From contig OY821745.1 of assembly GCA_963682055.1 (NCBI GenBank), forward strand, positions 23,557,342 through 23,621,341: a DNA stretch of 64,000 bases. Reading direction: 5' to 3'. Under the pieces are notes generated by a model that did not search any database, was not told where the DNA came from, and saw only the letters and a program-made list of their open reading frames with translations. The stretch comes from Primula veris (Eukaryota; Streptophyta; Magnoliopsida; Ericales; Primulaceae). Positions 10,545 through 20,276 of this stretch are shown here, in pieces; the stretch's first letter is position 1; each line of letters begins with the position of its first letter. Made by a program: the position numbers and the translations under genes.

Positions 10545-10729
10545 TTTTGTTTTGAGAACCATTCCTCTGTTGTTAATTACAGTATATATGTATGTATCTA
10601 ATCTATAAGATGAGAAGAGGAAGAGTCTTGTTAGATACACATGGTATCTGACCCTTGTACTTCAGTCTAAAGACCGTATTTAATTCACTTTTATTTTATT
10701 TTAATGAAAAAACTTGTCTCTATCTGGAT

Positions 10730-11067
10730 CACTGTTTGAAAAAGCACGCTATATTGCACAACATTTCACGACATAGTGCTTTTCGAAAAAAAACTCTTTA
10801 CGCTAAAACGCTATTTGGGTGGAAAAGCGCTAAATTCGCGCTATTGGGACCAAAAGCGCAAAAGGCGCAAAATTTTGGACCAAAAACGTAAATAGCGAGT
10901 TAGGAAAAAAAAAACATCGGATCTAAATAATTAATATATGTTGTGTAATTTTCATAAAAGTGTGGGTAGTCCAGATGGTTGTGACAGTGCATTATGTTCC
11001 AACAGACTCAAGTTCGAAATTCACCTGAAAAAACGTTGTGTTAGCGATAACGCTATTTGAAACATTT
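10730..11067. mobile_element. hAT-type MITE shared by both duplicates, copy A
   Basis: 338 bp flanked by perfect 8-bp target duplications ATCTGGAT (10722-10729 and 11068-11075). The left end is CACTGTTTGAAA and the right end TTTGAAACATTT, an imperfect terminal inverted repeat. The interior has repeated AGCGC / AAAACGCTA motifs. The same family appears at 28,531-28,992. The 8-bp duplication and CA..TG-like ends fit the hAT superfamily. No coding capacity. Confidence 0.8.
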
Positions 11068-12367
11068 ATCTGGATATGTTCTATATGGAATTCGTTTGGC
11101 TATTGCTCCAGCAGTTCTTTCTGTGGTTTACCAAGATTTGAGTTCGATAAAGAATATGTTAGTATCTCCTTCGAAGGGATCAGACAGAAAAGGGGTTAGT
11201 TCTAAAACAAACATTTGGGCACCGTTGCAATTGGTGCAGATTTGGGTTTGGGAGATCAGGTTTTTAACTTTTAAGGCCAACCCTAATCTGATTCAAGTTG
11301 GAGAGCCAAGATTTTCCAGGTGGTAAGAGCAAATAACATTGAAAACAGACGATCTAAGCAAGGCCTTCAATTTGGCTGGTGAAGATTTCCAATGGCAACC
11401 ATACTGTATGGTCGTAGATAATTGGAGATTCAACGAGTTCTATAGGACAGATGGAGATTTAGTCAATGTTGAGACTGGTATGGACGAGGATATAGAGTCT
11501 TTTGCTCTGTGAATTAGACCTAACAAGCTAGTTGGATTTGGAGGTCATACCCAGAAATATCTGCCACATTGTGTGGCTATACAGTTTGGGTACGATCAAG
11601 ATATTCCTGCTATTGTCCCGAGAATCAACGGAAGTCCTGATTCTGCTTGGGAATATTTCAAGAGACCAATTAGGGACAACAATATATATCTACCTCCTCG
11701 TCTGTTTGAGTCGGATGTTACTTTTCGATACTTTTCTTGGTAGGGCCTCACTGTGACAGCTAAGGAAGAAAAGATTGAGAGCAATGTGGAGAAATCTCAC
11801 TCGAAAATTGAAATTTAAATCTCTAAGAAACGTACTAAATATAAAGAAGACTGTGATCCTCTCAATGACCTATTAATTGGAGAGTTGTTGAGACTTGTTC
11901 ACAAGAAGAATGTAGTTGAAAAGGGAGTTGTAAGAGAGCACAAATGTTCGAACACATAGAATTCTGAAAATAGGCCTTTGGGTTTGAAGATAAATGTAGC
12001 TCGGCCTTTGGGTTTGGAGATTAATAGAGCTGGTAAATATAAGGAGATTAATGGAGCTGGTGAAGAGTAGGAGATTAATGGACCTGGTTAAGACAATGAG
12101 ATTAATGGAGCTGGTGAAGACAAGGAGATTAATGGAACTCGTGAAGATGTGGAGATGGTGGCGGATCCTGTGGAAGCAAATTCATTTGTTGATGAAAATG
12201 GAAATGAACAGAAAACTATTTTGTCATCTGAAGTAAGTTATGATGCAAAAGAATTCCCAAGCTGGTATGAGCCGTGCAAGCGAGATATGAAACTCGGAAA
12301 TCGAATTAGCAGGCTCGAGAGGTTGGTTGCTAAGATCAAAGCTGAAAGATTTGGGCGTGATGTTTAA
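11068..12367 (+). pseudogene. PMD gene C-terminal half, copy A
   Basis: PMD C-terminal sequence: RLAIAPAVLSVVYQDLSS, LQLVQIWVWE, LIQVGEPRFSRW, then NLAGEDFQWQPY, VAIQFGYDQDIP, and DVTFRYFSWW-like at about 11,715. It continues into a low-complexity tail with five 9-residue repeats and ends in a short basic/coiled segment (RLERLVAKIKAERFGRDV, stop at 12365-12367). In-frame stops (for example in repeat units 2 and 3) and frameshifts are shared with copy B, so it was already broken before the duplication. The N-terminal half is absent; the MITE sits at its upstream edge. Confidence 0.82.
12017..12151 (+). repeat. 27-bp coding minisatellite, 5 units
   Basis: Five units of 27 bp, each starting GAGATTAATGGAGCTGGT or a variant, inside the PMD tail. 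Each unit encodes nine residues of the type EINGAGEDK. Units 2 and 3 carry stop codons. Copy B has the same five units at 27,959-28,093. Confidence 0.93.
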
Positions 12368-13530
12368 GGAAGTTCCTGTCTCAACCTTAACTAAAACTCG
12401 ATGCCTAAATATCTTTCTGATAACTATATACAACTTTACTTTGGGAAAAGAATAGGAAATTTACTGCTTTGTCAGCAAAAAAGAATAGTTTCTAAGTGCC
12501 AGCTGTTGTTAGCATTAGTGATATACTTGCATAACCTAAAAGAAAAGGAGTACCCTTGTAATTTTCAGAACAAGAAAACATCACATTGTACTAAGTAAAC
12601 TAGATTCTAGCAAAGGAAGGATACTGAAAATGCTCCAACAAGTCAAGACAGTGGTGGCAGGGTTGACGGGAGACCGTCCCGGGCCTCACGGCTCCGAAGG
12701 TCACAAAAAATTCAATTTATATACATGTTAAAAATATGTAATGAATATCTGCTAATAAAAAAACTCCATACAAGTAAAATGACACAATTATTTTATGTCA
12801 ATTAAAAAGTATGATTACACGATATGAATAGAAAAAAGTATCAAATGATATATTAAATATATAAAGATTGAGCACAACGAGAAACGGGACCTGTATTTTT
12901 GCCCCAGGGAACAAAAACACTAGCCCTGTCTCAAGACTACGGACAACCAAAGCCTCGGACAGATATAGAAAAAGAAATTGGGTTAATAAAAAAGTATAGA
13001 TTCAATAGTTATGATTGACTGTAAAATGATAATTACATGTCAAGAATCTTGCAATGAAAAACACAAACTACAGTAATCAAACAATAAAATCATCTGTGTA
13101 GTGTAATACAGAAGACAGCTACAGGAATTTAAGTTTTGATGAAGTCGTATTTTGTTGAACAAGCAACAGACTACAAGTTACACTAATACACCACATATAA
13201 TCGACAAACATGGCAATCGATTGTAATTGTGGTTTAGGTTGAATAAATTGGACATGGCAATCAAATCTTGACTTAAAGAGCACTCTTTACATAACAATCA
13301 GAAAAAGACTGAGATAAATGAGACCTTTAAATCATATATAGCATTAATCATGCCAAAAAGACATCTAAACAGTTACACCCATTCATACCTTTTTTCCTAA
13401 TACCTAAACGTACCATGTTTTTATCCAGTTTCTCTAATACTTGTATTGCTATCTTTTCATGACGATAAAAGCACTATGCTTCCCTTTTATTTTTCCAAAA
13501 CTAGGCTGCAGATAACGAAGTCTACGAAAT
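12368..13530. other. PMD 3' flank and non-coding sequence, copy A
   Basis: Contains the empty target site CATTGTAC at 12584-12591, where copy B carries a MITE. A GC-richer patch at 12,650-12,710 resembles the 36.5-36.6 kb patch (GCCTCACG..CGAAGGTCAC). No gene seen. Confidence 0.6.
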
Positions 13531-13733
13531 ATATTTGCCAAAGCAACTTCGTCCAAAATTGAGACAGGAATTTCCTCAGTCACTGTGCCCAAAGGTTTTA
13601 GCTTTAAGCCTAGCAGCTAATCTTTCGCAGACAGTGACTGAGGTTGGCTGCTAAGCTTAAAGCTAAAACCTTTGAACACTGTGTTTGAGGAAGTTCCTGT
13701 CTCAATTTTGGCCAAGCCTGCTTTGGCAAATAT
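13531..13733. repeat. Hairpin of PMD 3'-end sequence, copy A (88-bp arms)
   Basis: Arms 13531-13618 and 13646-13733 align without any indel, with about 13 mismatches in 88, around a 27-nt loop. The right arm is homologous to the end of the PMD pseudogene at about 12,318-12,410. Its frame reads LRLAAKLKAKTFEHCV then TGA, parallel to RLVAKIKAERFGRDV then TAA, and both continue AGGAAGTTCCTGTCTCAA. The left arm is the inverted copy. Size and pairing resemble a plant MIRNA-like foldback. Copy B keeps it with essentially one change. Confidence 0.85.
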
Positions 13734-14179
13734 CTATGGTAGATTTAGTTATATGCTGCTTATTCTAATCATATCAACCATAGAGCTATTTGTCAAAGGT
13801 CGATTTTGCTTCTTCCCGAGATTTCAACCTTAGTCATGGGTCATTCCTCAGAGTCCACCGACACTTGACTCAAGAATTAGAATAAGCAAAGAAAACTGAA
13901 ACACATTCCGCAAAAGTGCAGTTGAAGTAGCTATAACACTTGACAATAGTTATTCAAATGTCTATTTCTACCAGGCTTTCATGTCTTGTCACTCAAAGAT
14001 ATCTGAATTCTTAGATGTCACTAGTAATTAAGATTTGTCACATTAAAAAGATATTTGAGGCTCACCTTATTAGAAACATCAGAACTAGATACCAGTACGG
14101 ATTGTCATATACGATTAGCAGCAATTAGTACTACCACATTGCAAAGATAACATGTCAAAAAAAATTATAAATACCTTAA
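13734..14179. other. Non-coding, copy A
   Basis: No gene recognised. Positions 13,895-13,990 recur in diverged form at 60,945-61,040, upstream of other shared segments. Confidence 0.5.
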
Positions 14180-15000
14180 AGAATGAACGCGTTCTTCAAC
14201 TTCTTTGGCCTGTTCAACATCTGTGGCGTACCATATTTCGCTATAAATGGATCCAATCCCAGCTATCAACATCTGTAATTGGAAGAAACATATTCCGATA
14301 CGTTTAAAAGTAACAAGCATTGAAGTCACGGTAAGAAGGAAAAAAAAAGAAAAAGAAAAATAACCTCGAAGGAAAATGTCGGAGTCGTCAGCATATCCTT
14401 TTAATTTCCAGTAAGTGTGGCCATCAGTATCGGAAATTAGATTTCTTGTTCTGGTAGCCTCATAGCTCCGTTTTTCTATGAGAATTATTCTAGGATCAAA
14501 TGTTGTAGAGGATGCTAACTCAAATAATGGGCATAATAAAATCTACCAGTTTTAGGACATTTACAAAAGTAATTTTCTCTTTACCGATTCAACACTGAAT
14601 CAAAAAAAATTATTAATTTCATTCATTTATTTTGTCAATCCATTTGATTGATTGTTAGTCAAATCACAGTCTAAATATTTTTCTTTTTAACTAAGCAACC
14701 CTATCACGTTTTACTAAAGATAGATTCAAATTTACAATGGAAAGGCAGTATGAAAATTAACCAAGAACAAAAATAAAAGGTTAACAACAAACTTGTATAC
14801 TCACTTGGTACACAGAACTTCATCACATAGGAAAGGGGAAAGTAAGTATTTTAATCCTTGTTGAAGAGCTTAAACTTCATACTCATCAACTTCCAAATTA
14901 ATACTGTCCAACTTCAGTATCTCCAATATATCGAGAGGCTTGGAGAGGCAATTCTGCAAAGCTTGTAGCCATGATGAATCCTTGCCACTTCTAAATAAGA
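14180..15000 (-). pseudogene. Exon-like remains of an unidentified gene, copy A
   Basis: Three coding-like segments on the minus strand, each with plausible splice borders. About 15000-14875 reads KDSSWLQALQNCLSKPLDIL and LEVDEYE. About 14480-14365 reads RNLISDTDGHTYWKLKGYAD, ending at a GT. About 14275-14180 reads MLIAGIGSIYSEIWYATDVE, ending in a GTATTT donor. The composition looks genuinely protein-coding, but I do not recognise the protein; the DGHTYWKLKG segment is only loosely like DDT-domain-associated sequence. It may be a fragment of a larger gene or a decayed one. Confidence 0.42.
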
Positions 15001-15289
15001 AAAAACATAGATATCAGTATATTATCATAGTCATTAGAATTTAATCGACTGATTTCGAATTATAATACGTACTTATTTCTAAGTTCTTGTTAATCATGGT
15101 GAGAAAAGAAATATGGAAGTGGATAACTGGGGACTGTTTTCTTAGTGAAATTTTTGTAGTATAGTACTTTTGTTTTGGAATGTGGAGTTCTCAAGTAACA
15201 GAAAAAACAGTCGAATCTAAGAAATGTTATATGCTTTAATATAAGCTTATATATCAAATATCAAATATATAAAAAAGATGGACAATCAA

Positions 15290-15880
15290 ACCTATTTCTC
15301 GATTCACTATAAGCGCAAAGAGGTGAATAGGGTCCCAAATAAGGAGAGATCATATGTAAAAAGCAAGTCCGGTTACATCTCTTCCTAATCCTAAATGGAA
15401 TGTAAGGATTCATATGTAAACATAGTATCTATTTAGATACACTCGAATAACCCCTTCTCATAATGAGAATGTATATCCCTATTTCGGTCTGGTCTGGTAT
15501 GGAATGAACTTATAATCATGGAATCGACTCGATCATCAGATTTTAGATTATAAGTTCATAACCCTAGCCCATTCCCGTTTTGGACGGAACAGATTTACGA
15601 ATTATTTGATTCCAGTAATTAGTGAAAGGATCTTAAACTAAGAAATATACCCTAGAACCTAAAATAGGGTATCCTGAGCAATTGTAATAATCGGGTTCAT
15701 TGATACTATTACATATACAGTCATACTAAATTCGATGGAATTGTTTGATCTTATCTTCTATAATTTCGCACGTAAGGGGTTATTTCTTGGTTTCGTCCAG
15801 TCATTAATAACTTTATTAATTTAGATAATAATAGATAGAAACAAAGCTTGTAAGGAATCTTACTAAAACCAAGAAATATA
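15290..15880. other. Probable plastid-derived segment (NUPT), copy A
   Basis: About 0.6 kb with a composition and style unlike its surroundings, containing phrases typical of plastid intergenic DNA (for example TATTTCGGTCTGGTCTGG, GGGTATCCTGAGCAATTG, CGCACGTAAGGGGTTATTTC). I recognise the style but cannot name the plastid interval. It is present in both duplicates, so any transfer preceded the duplication. Confidence 0.45.
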
Positions 15881-16049
15881 GGCCTGCCTGCCATCCACAC
15901 CAGAATAAATAGAAAAACCAGCTAGTGGACGAAGACGAGTTTTCCGAAAAAATCAGCTAGCGGAGGAAGACCCCCTATTGATAATTTTTTGACCGAGATG
16001 AAGAAACTACACTTTCGATGATGACCATAAGACGTCTTGTTTACGAAAT

Positions 16050-16770
16050 GAAATTTCGTTTGCCTAAGTTCCGAATGCAATTACGCGTTTTAGTTGCAGT
16101 CGGTTGCAGTATCGGTTGCAACTGAGTATGTAACTGACAGAAAAGTAAATAACGTAGTTGCATTTTTTATCGAAGTTCAACTTCACAAAGTCTACGTATT
16201 CGAGGCACTCACCTAGTATTTATTGATATTGAAAAACCTACGATCGTCGACTTTAGTCTTACAATACCTACGGAATCCCTCACTAGTATAATCATATCAA
16301 ACTCTCGCTCCTACCTAATTAACTATCAATCTCACCATGACATCCGGTCATGTTTTTTTCTCTTAAAAATAATTTTTTTCTCAATAATTTCGTGGGTTTC
16401 TTTCGCTCTCTTTGGTGTATACTCTATGGGGTAGAAAGCCACGAAATAATGAGTCTAAATGGCTTTATTTATGCCCTTACAAAGACCCCCTAATTCATGA
16501 CTAACTAAGAAGTATTTACTTTCTTGATATTTACTTGATTGACAAGTCTTTTCTTTGAATATCTTCTAGTATTCAATCCAATTAGTAAAAGATCTCTTTC
16601 TTTGTTTATTCTTTCCAAAATTGCTGCAGATTTCTTTTTACTTGGTCATCACATTTTTTGCATCATAAAATCTCTTTGACCGAATCTTTCCATATTATGT
16701 CCAGCATAGTCAGTTGTTGCCTCGGTTGCAAGTTACAAGAATTGAAATAATTTATATTGCTGATAAAATT
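16050..16770 (-). mobile_element. Old Sirevirus LTR relic, minus strand, copy A
   Basis: Starting at TGAAATTTCGTTTG the minus-strand LTR end aligns with the Sirevirus LTR. It has GGTTGCAACTGAG motifs at about 16,100 and the complement of the conserved block at 16193-16215 (CTACGTATTCGAGGCACT), flanked by a diverged ACGAAGTTCAACTTC segment matching the LTR's AACGGAGTTCACCTA. The far end, near 16,770, is uncertain. Confidence 0.5.
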
Positions 16771-17029
16771 TAACCCCCTAAGGCAACAAGAATGCAAGAA
16801 CAACGGAGTATGAAATGTTATGAAAACAAAGGAGTGATTAAGATAAAAAAACAAAAAAAACAAAGGAGTATCAAGCTTACCATTTGTTGTTCTTTTTTTT
16901 TTGAGAAACAAAAAAAAAATACAAATTCACACGACAAAAATGACTTTCGTTCTTTTGTCGCATAGTTGGAGTCGATCAAGATCTGAGAGTCCTCGAGTAT
17001 TTTGAGAAAGTCAACAACTTCCCGGTAAA

Positions 17030-19007
17030 CTCATCCTCTTCTATCCGACACTTATAGAATTGAATTTTCAACTTCTCCAGAAATTGGCAATTTCTTAAAA
17101 AATACTCAAACATACTTGCCTTCTAACCTGAATCGAGACTCTTGCATGCATTGTGAATTCTATGAATTCGACTTCTTTAAGATACAATGGCAAACAAGAA
17201 CGTACACTTGTGAACCTTACAAGACTAGTGTTCTCCCATTCCGACGCGATAAAGCCCTGGCAATTAACGAACCGATATTTAATAAAGCGAATAACTATCA
17301 TTCAGGCGAAAAAATGCTCATAAAAAATTATACTTTCATTAACTTACCTCCGTAAAAATCATAACTTCCAGGTGAGTTGGCACATTCAGAAGATCTGGTA
17401 ATGATGCAAAAGAGGCCTCGAGACATAACCAATCTTCAAGCAGCTGGCAAGATTCGAAAATGTGGGTAATTCACTGTAAGGATTTCGAAAAGTATTCTAG
17501 ACACCAAAGTACACAAAAAAGAAAGAAAGAAAGCAATTAGACCTAAATTCCTAAATCCCTTTTCCACGTTGATAGTGAAAAGGAACGTTTAACATTTCTG
17601 TTCAATGCTGTTGTTGATCTAGAAAAGGAGTATGTTTTCAGTTTCCGTATAAGTGTATGACAACCAATTAATTCCTATAAAACTGCTCATTATTAGCTAA
17701 TTTGAAACGTTAAAAGACAGGTAAGAAAAAATTGATTCCGACAACGATAAAACAGGAATATGAAATGGATGAATTATTGTGTAAATAAATAATAAAATTA
17801 CGAGGGCAAGAGAGACTTGCATCAACTGTCTTCGTACATAGATGGTAGTGTCGAGCCCAATACGAACAAGTTTTTTTTTTGGGTATCTATAACATGTGAC
17901 ATATCAAGTACTATCATCACAACTTGACTGATTACTAATCACCCTCTCTTCGTTTCGGAAAACTAGACTCAATATTCGAACTTCTAAATGTCATCTCGGG
18001 TGAAGGTCTGAAATTAGGATCCACCGCGGGTGGTCTAGCTGTATTATCCTGTGGTGGCGGCCTAGGATATCGAGACGGAGATGCATACCTTCTTGAAGGA
18101 TCTCTCAAAGCGCCACCTTGCGCCATATATACCCTAGGCGTTGTTTAATGGATCATTCTGATTAATTAATGAAATTGTAGCCCAAAGAAATACAAGCCTT
18201 AACCAATGATGTCAACTTAGTTTTTCCGGAAATCTCCCTATAGCTTCAGATTCCAGAAACCAAAAGCATAAAAGAGTAGGAGCTTTGATCACTAGTATGA
18301 AACACTTACATCCTCTAATCCAAGTCTCCCTAATAGTAGGGTACGAGACGTCGATCAACATTTTATAGTTTACAATTATCAAGCACTAAATCCTCATGTA
18401 CGGGGAACATCGAAAATGACAAAAAAAATCCAGACAAAATACCGAAAGATGCACGTCGAAGATGCAAAGTCTTTGAACATGGAAGACATGCAGAATCAGG
18501 AATTTCAAGAAACATATTTTCATGAAGTTTCAAAACAGATAGCATTTCGTAAGAGAAATTCTCCCGAATTAGAGTTTCAAATAGTCTAAAAAAACTAAAA
18601 CATCAATTTCCTTAACACCATGGAATATGAATTAATCCATGAACTAAACCTATGATCTACAGCAGAGCCACAATGTAGTCTAAACTTATCAATTGGATTA
18701 ACATTATAAAGTGCCAAGACACACGTAACAAAGTGACATAATTTGTGAAGTTAGTTTTAGTAGTTTCAACGTTTTATCAGTAGAAGAAACAACAGGAGAA
18801 TTATGAAAGTGGGGAAATCTACCAAGGTGGATTTAGTAGTAATAGCATTTTATAAGGTGGGAAAATATCAAATTTGAGAAAGGGAACGTAAATAAAGAGA
18901 TATTTACACCTGGTAGAGAGAATACTTGTACGGACCGAGTATTCAGTTGGGAGAAACGAGAGTATAACGAATCTTAGATAATCTGGTAGAGAACTTAGTC
19001 CGTCCAT
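17030..19007 (-). pseudogene. F-box/LRR/FBD gene, all parts present but broken
   Basis: On the minus strand: an F-box at 19007-18840 (LSSLPDYLRFVILSFLPTEY, with STRCKYLF for the usual TRWRxL), LRR segments at 18710-18340 (LKLHENMFLEIPDSACLPCS, KTLHLRRASF), an LRR exon near 17,460-17,355 ending in a GTAAG donor, and an FBD exon at 17,300-17,040 (LYLKEVEFIEFTMH). Stops and frameshifts separate the parts. A proline-rich frame at 18126-17935 (RYPRPPPQDNTARPPA) sits between LRR and FBD parts and is not part of the family; I cannot identify it. The part up to 18,710 is shared with copy B, and the F-box lies outside the duplication. Confidence 0.74.
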
Positions 19008-19264
19008 TTTCGTTAAGCCTAGATAATAGGCGAGATTTCCGCCGATATATAATATGTATACATAGTTAGAGGGAAAAAGAATGAGACAGTGTATCTGATT
19101 AAAGTGTGTTTATACTGCCTCAACAGAGTGAAACACATGACAATACACATGTCTTCATTCCGTTGAGACAATATAAAGACACTTGAATGAGATACACTCT
19201 CTCATTCTCTCTCTCCCCCAATATATATGCATATTCTATAACGTCGAAAAATCTAGCCTATTAT
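19008..19264. other. Head-to-head spacer between two F-box pseudogenes
   Basis: About 250 bp separating divergent F-box starts. It contains a short inverted motif pair around 19,100-19,190 (AGTGTGTTTATACTG.. and complement-like ACACTTGAATGAG), so the divergent pair may derive from an inverted duplication. TATA-like TATATA occurs at about 19,050 and 19,223. Confidence 0.4.
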
Positions 19265-20275
19265 CTAGGGTTTATGAAAATGGACAAACTAATTTCTTTA
19301 CCAGATGATCTAATATTCATTACACTCTCATTTCTCCCAACTAAATACTCGGTCCATACAAGCATTTTCTATACCAGGTGGAAGTATCTCTTTATTTACG
19401 TTCCATTTCTCGATTTTGATATTTTTCCACCTAATAAAAGTAACGTTGTTACTATTAAATCCGGCTTGGTAGATTTTCACCACTTTCATAATTATTCTGT
19501 TGTTTCTTTTTTACTCATCAAAGTTATGTTGGAGCTAATAAAACCAACTTCATAAATTATCTCAGTGTGTCACTCACTCACCTGTGTCTTCTCACTTTAT
19601 AATGTTAATCCAATGGATACATTTAGACTACATCGTGAATCTTTGTAGATCATAGGCTTGTTTCGTGGATTAATTCCATGATATTACGTGGTGATGAAAT
19701 TGATTTTTTATTGTTTTAGACTACTTGACACTCTAACGTGGGAGATTTTCTCTTGCGAAATGCTATCTGTTTTGAAACTTCATGGAAATCTTTTTCTTAA
19801 AATTTCGGATTCTTCATGTCTTCCGTGTTTAAAGACTTTAAACCTTCGACGTGTGTCTTTCGGTGTTTTGTCCAGACATGTTTTGTCATTTCCGATGTTC
19901 CACGTACTTGATGATTTAGGGCTTGTTAATTGTGACTTAGAACCCTACTAACAGGAATATTTTGATTTGAAGATGTAAATGTTTCATACTGGTGATCAAT
20001 GCTCCTAGTCTTTTATGCTTTGAGTTTCTAGAATCCGGAGCTACAGAGATCTGGATTGATTATTTGAAAGGTGGTGAATGGGTTGGGTTTCGGTTGACCC
20101 ATACTATTTTAATGATTTTACAATTTATCTTTTCGATGATATAATGTTCGGTATTTTACAAAAAGAGAAAATGTATATTTCAGAACTTAAAATGATGGAT
20201 CATTCGATAACGAAGCCACTGGTTCAAGAGAAAGTCGATTTGAAGTTCGAACAAGTAAGTTACGAATTTTCGTAA
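19265..20275 (+). pseudogene. F-box/LRR gene, divergent partner
   Basis: The F-box starts at about 19,274 (MKMDKLISLPDDLIFITLSF, LPTKYSVHTSI, YTRWKYLFIYVPF). LRR segments follow at 19,690-19,950 (EMLSVLKLHGNLFLKISDSS, CLPCLKTLNLRRVSFGVL), and LRR-type sequence at 19,990-20,275 (INAPSLLCFEFLES, KMYISELKMM). The F-box frame opens well upstream (ATG at 19,187), but the internal ATG at 19,274 or 19,280 matches the family start. The break after 19,555 and stops near 19,948 make it a pseudogene; no FBD exon is seen. Confidence 0.72.
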
Positions 20276-20276
20276 A

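Larger units (their letters stand above)
7833..10721. repeat. Large inverted repeat of PMD gene sequence, copy A
   Basis: The left arm is 7833-9168 and the right arm 9383-10721, each about 1.34 kb, with a 214-bp spacer. The arms include the upstream region (T-rich block ending AGAGAC), the start codon and most of the PMD reading frame, so the two gene copies face each other tail to tail. Arm identity is high by eye (roughly 85-90 per cent). A single transcript through it would form a long double-stranded hairpin. Confidence 0.88.
6014..18710 (+). repeat. Segmental duplication, copy A (about 12.7 kb)
   Basis: Collinear and near-identical to 21,633-34,124 in direct orientation; spot comparisons show only a few differences per hundred bases. 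The offset is 15,619 at the start, about 15,936 after the TRIM, about 16,411 after the hAT MITE and 15,414 at the end. These steps are explained by a fuller TRIM and an extra MITE in copy B and by about 1 kb of deletions in copy B between 17,027 and 18,100 of copy A. Confidence 0.93.

Noticed and set aside
11596..11784. 62-codon minus-strand frame, also at 27,538-27,726
   Set aside because: Antisense to the PMD C-terminal half; kept only because the copies are duplicates.
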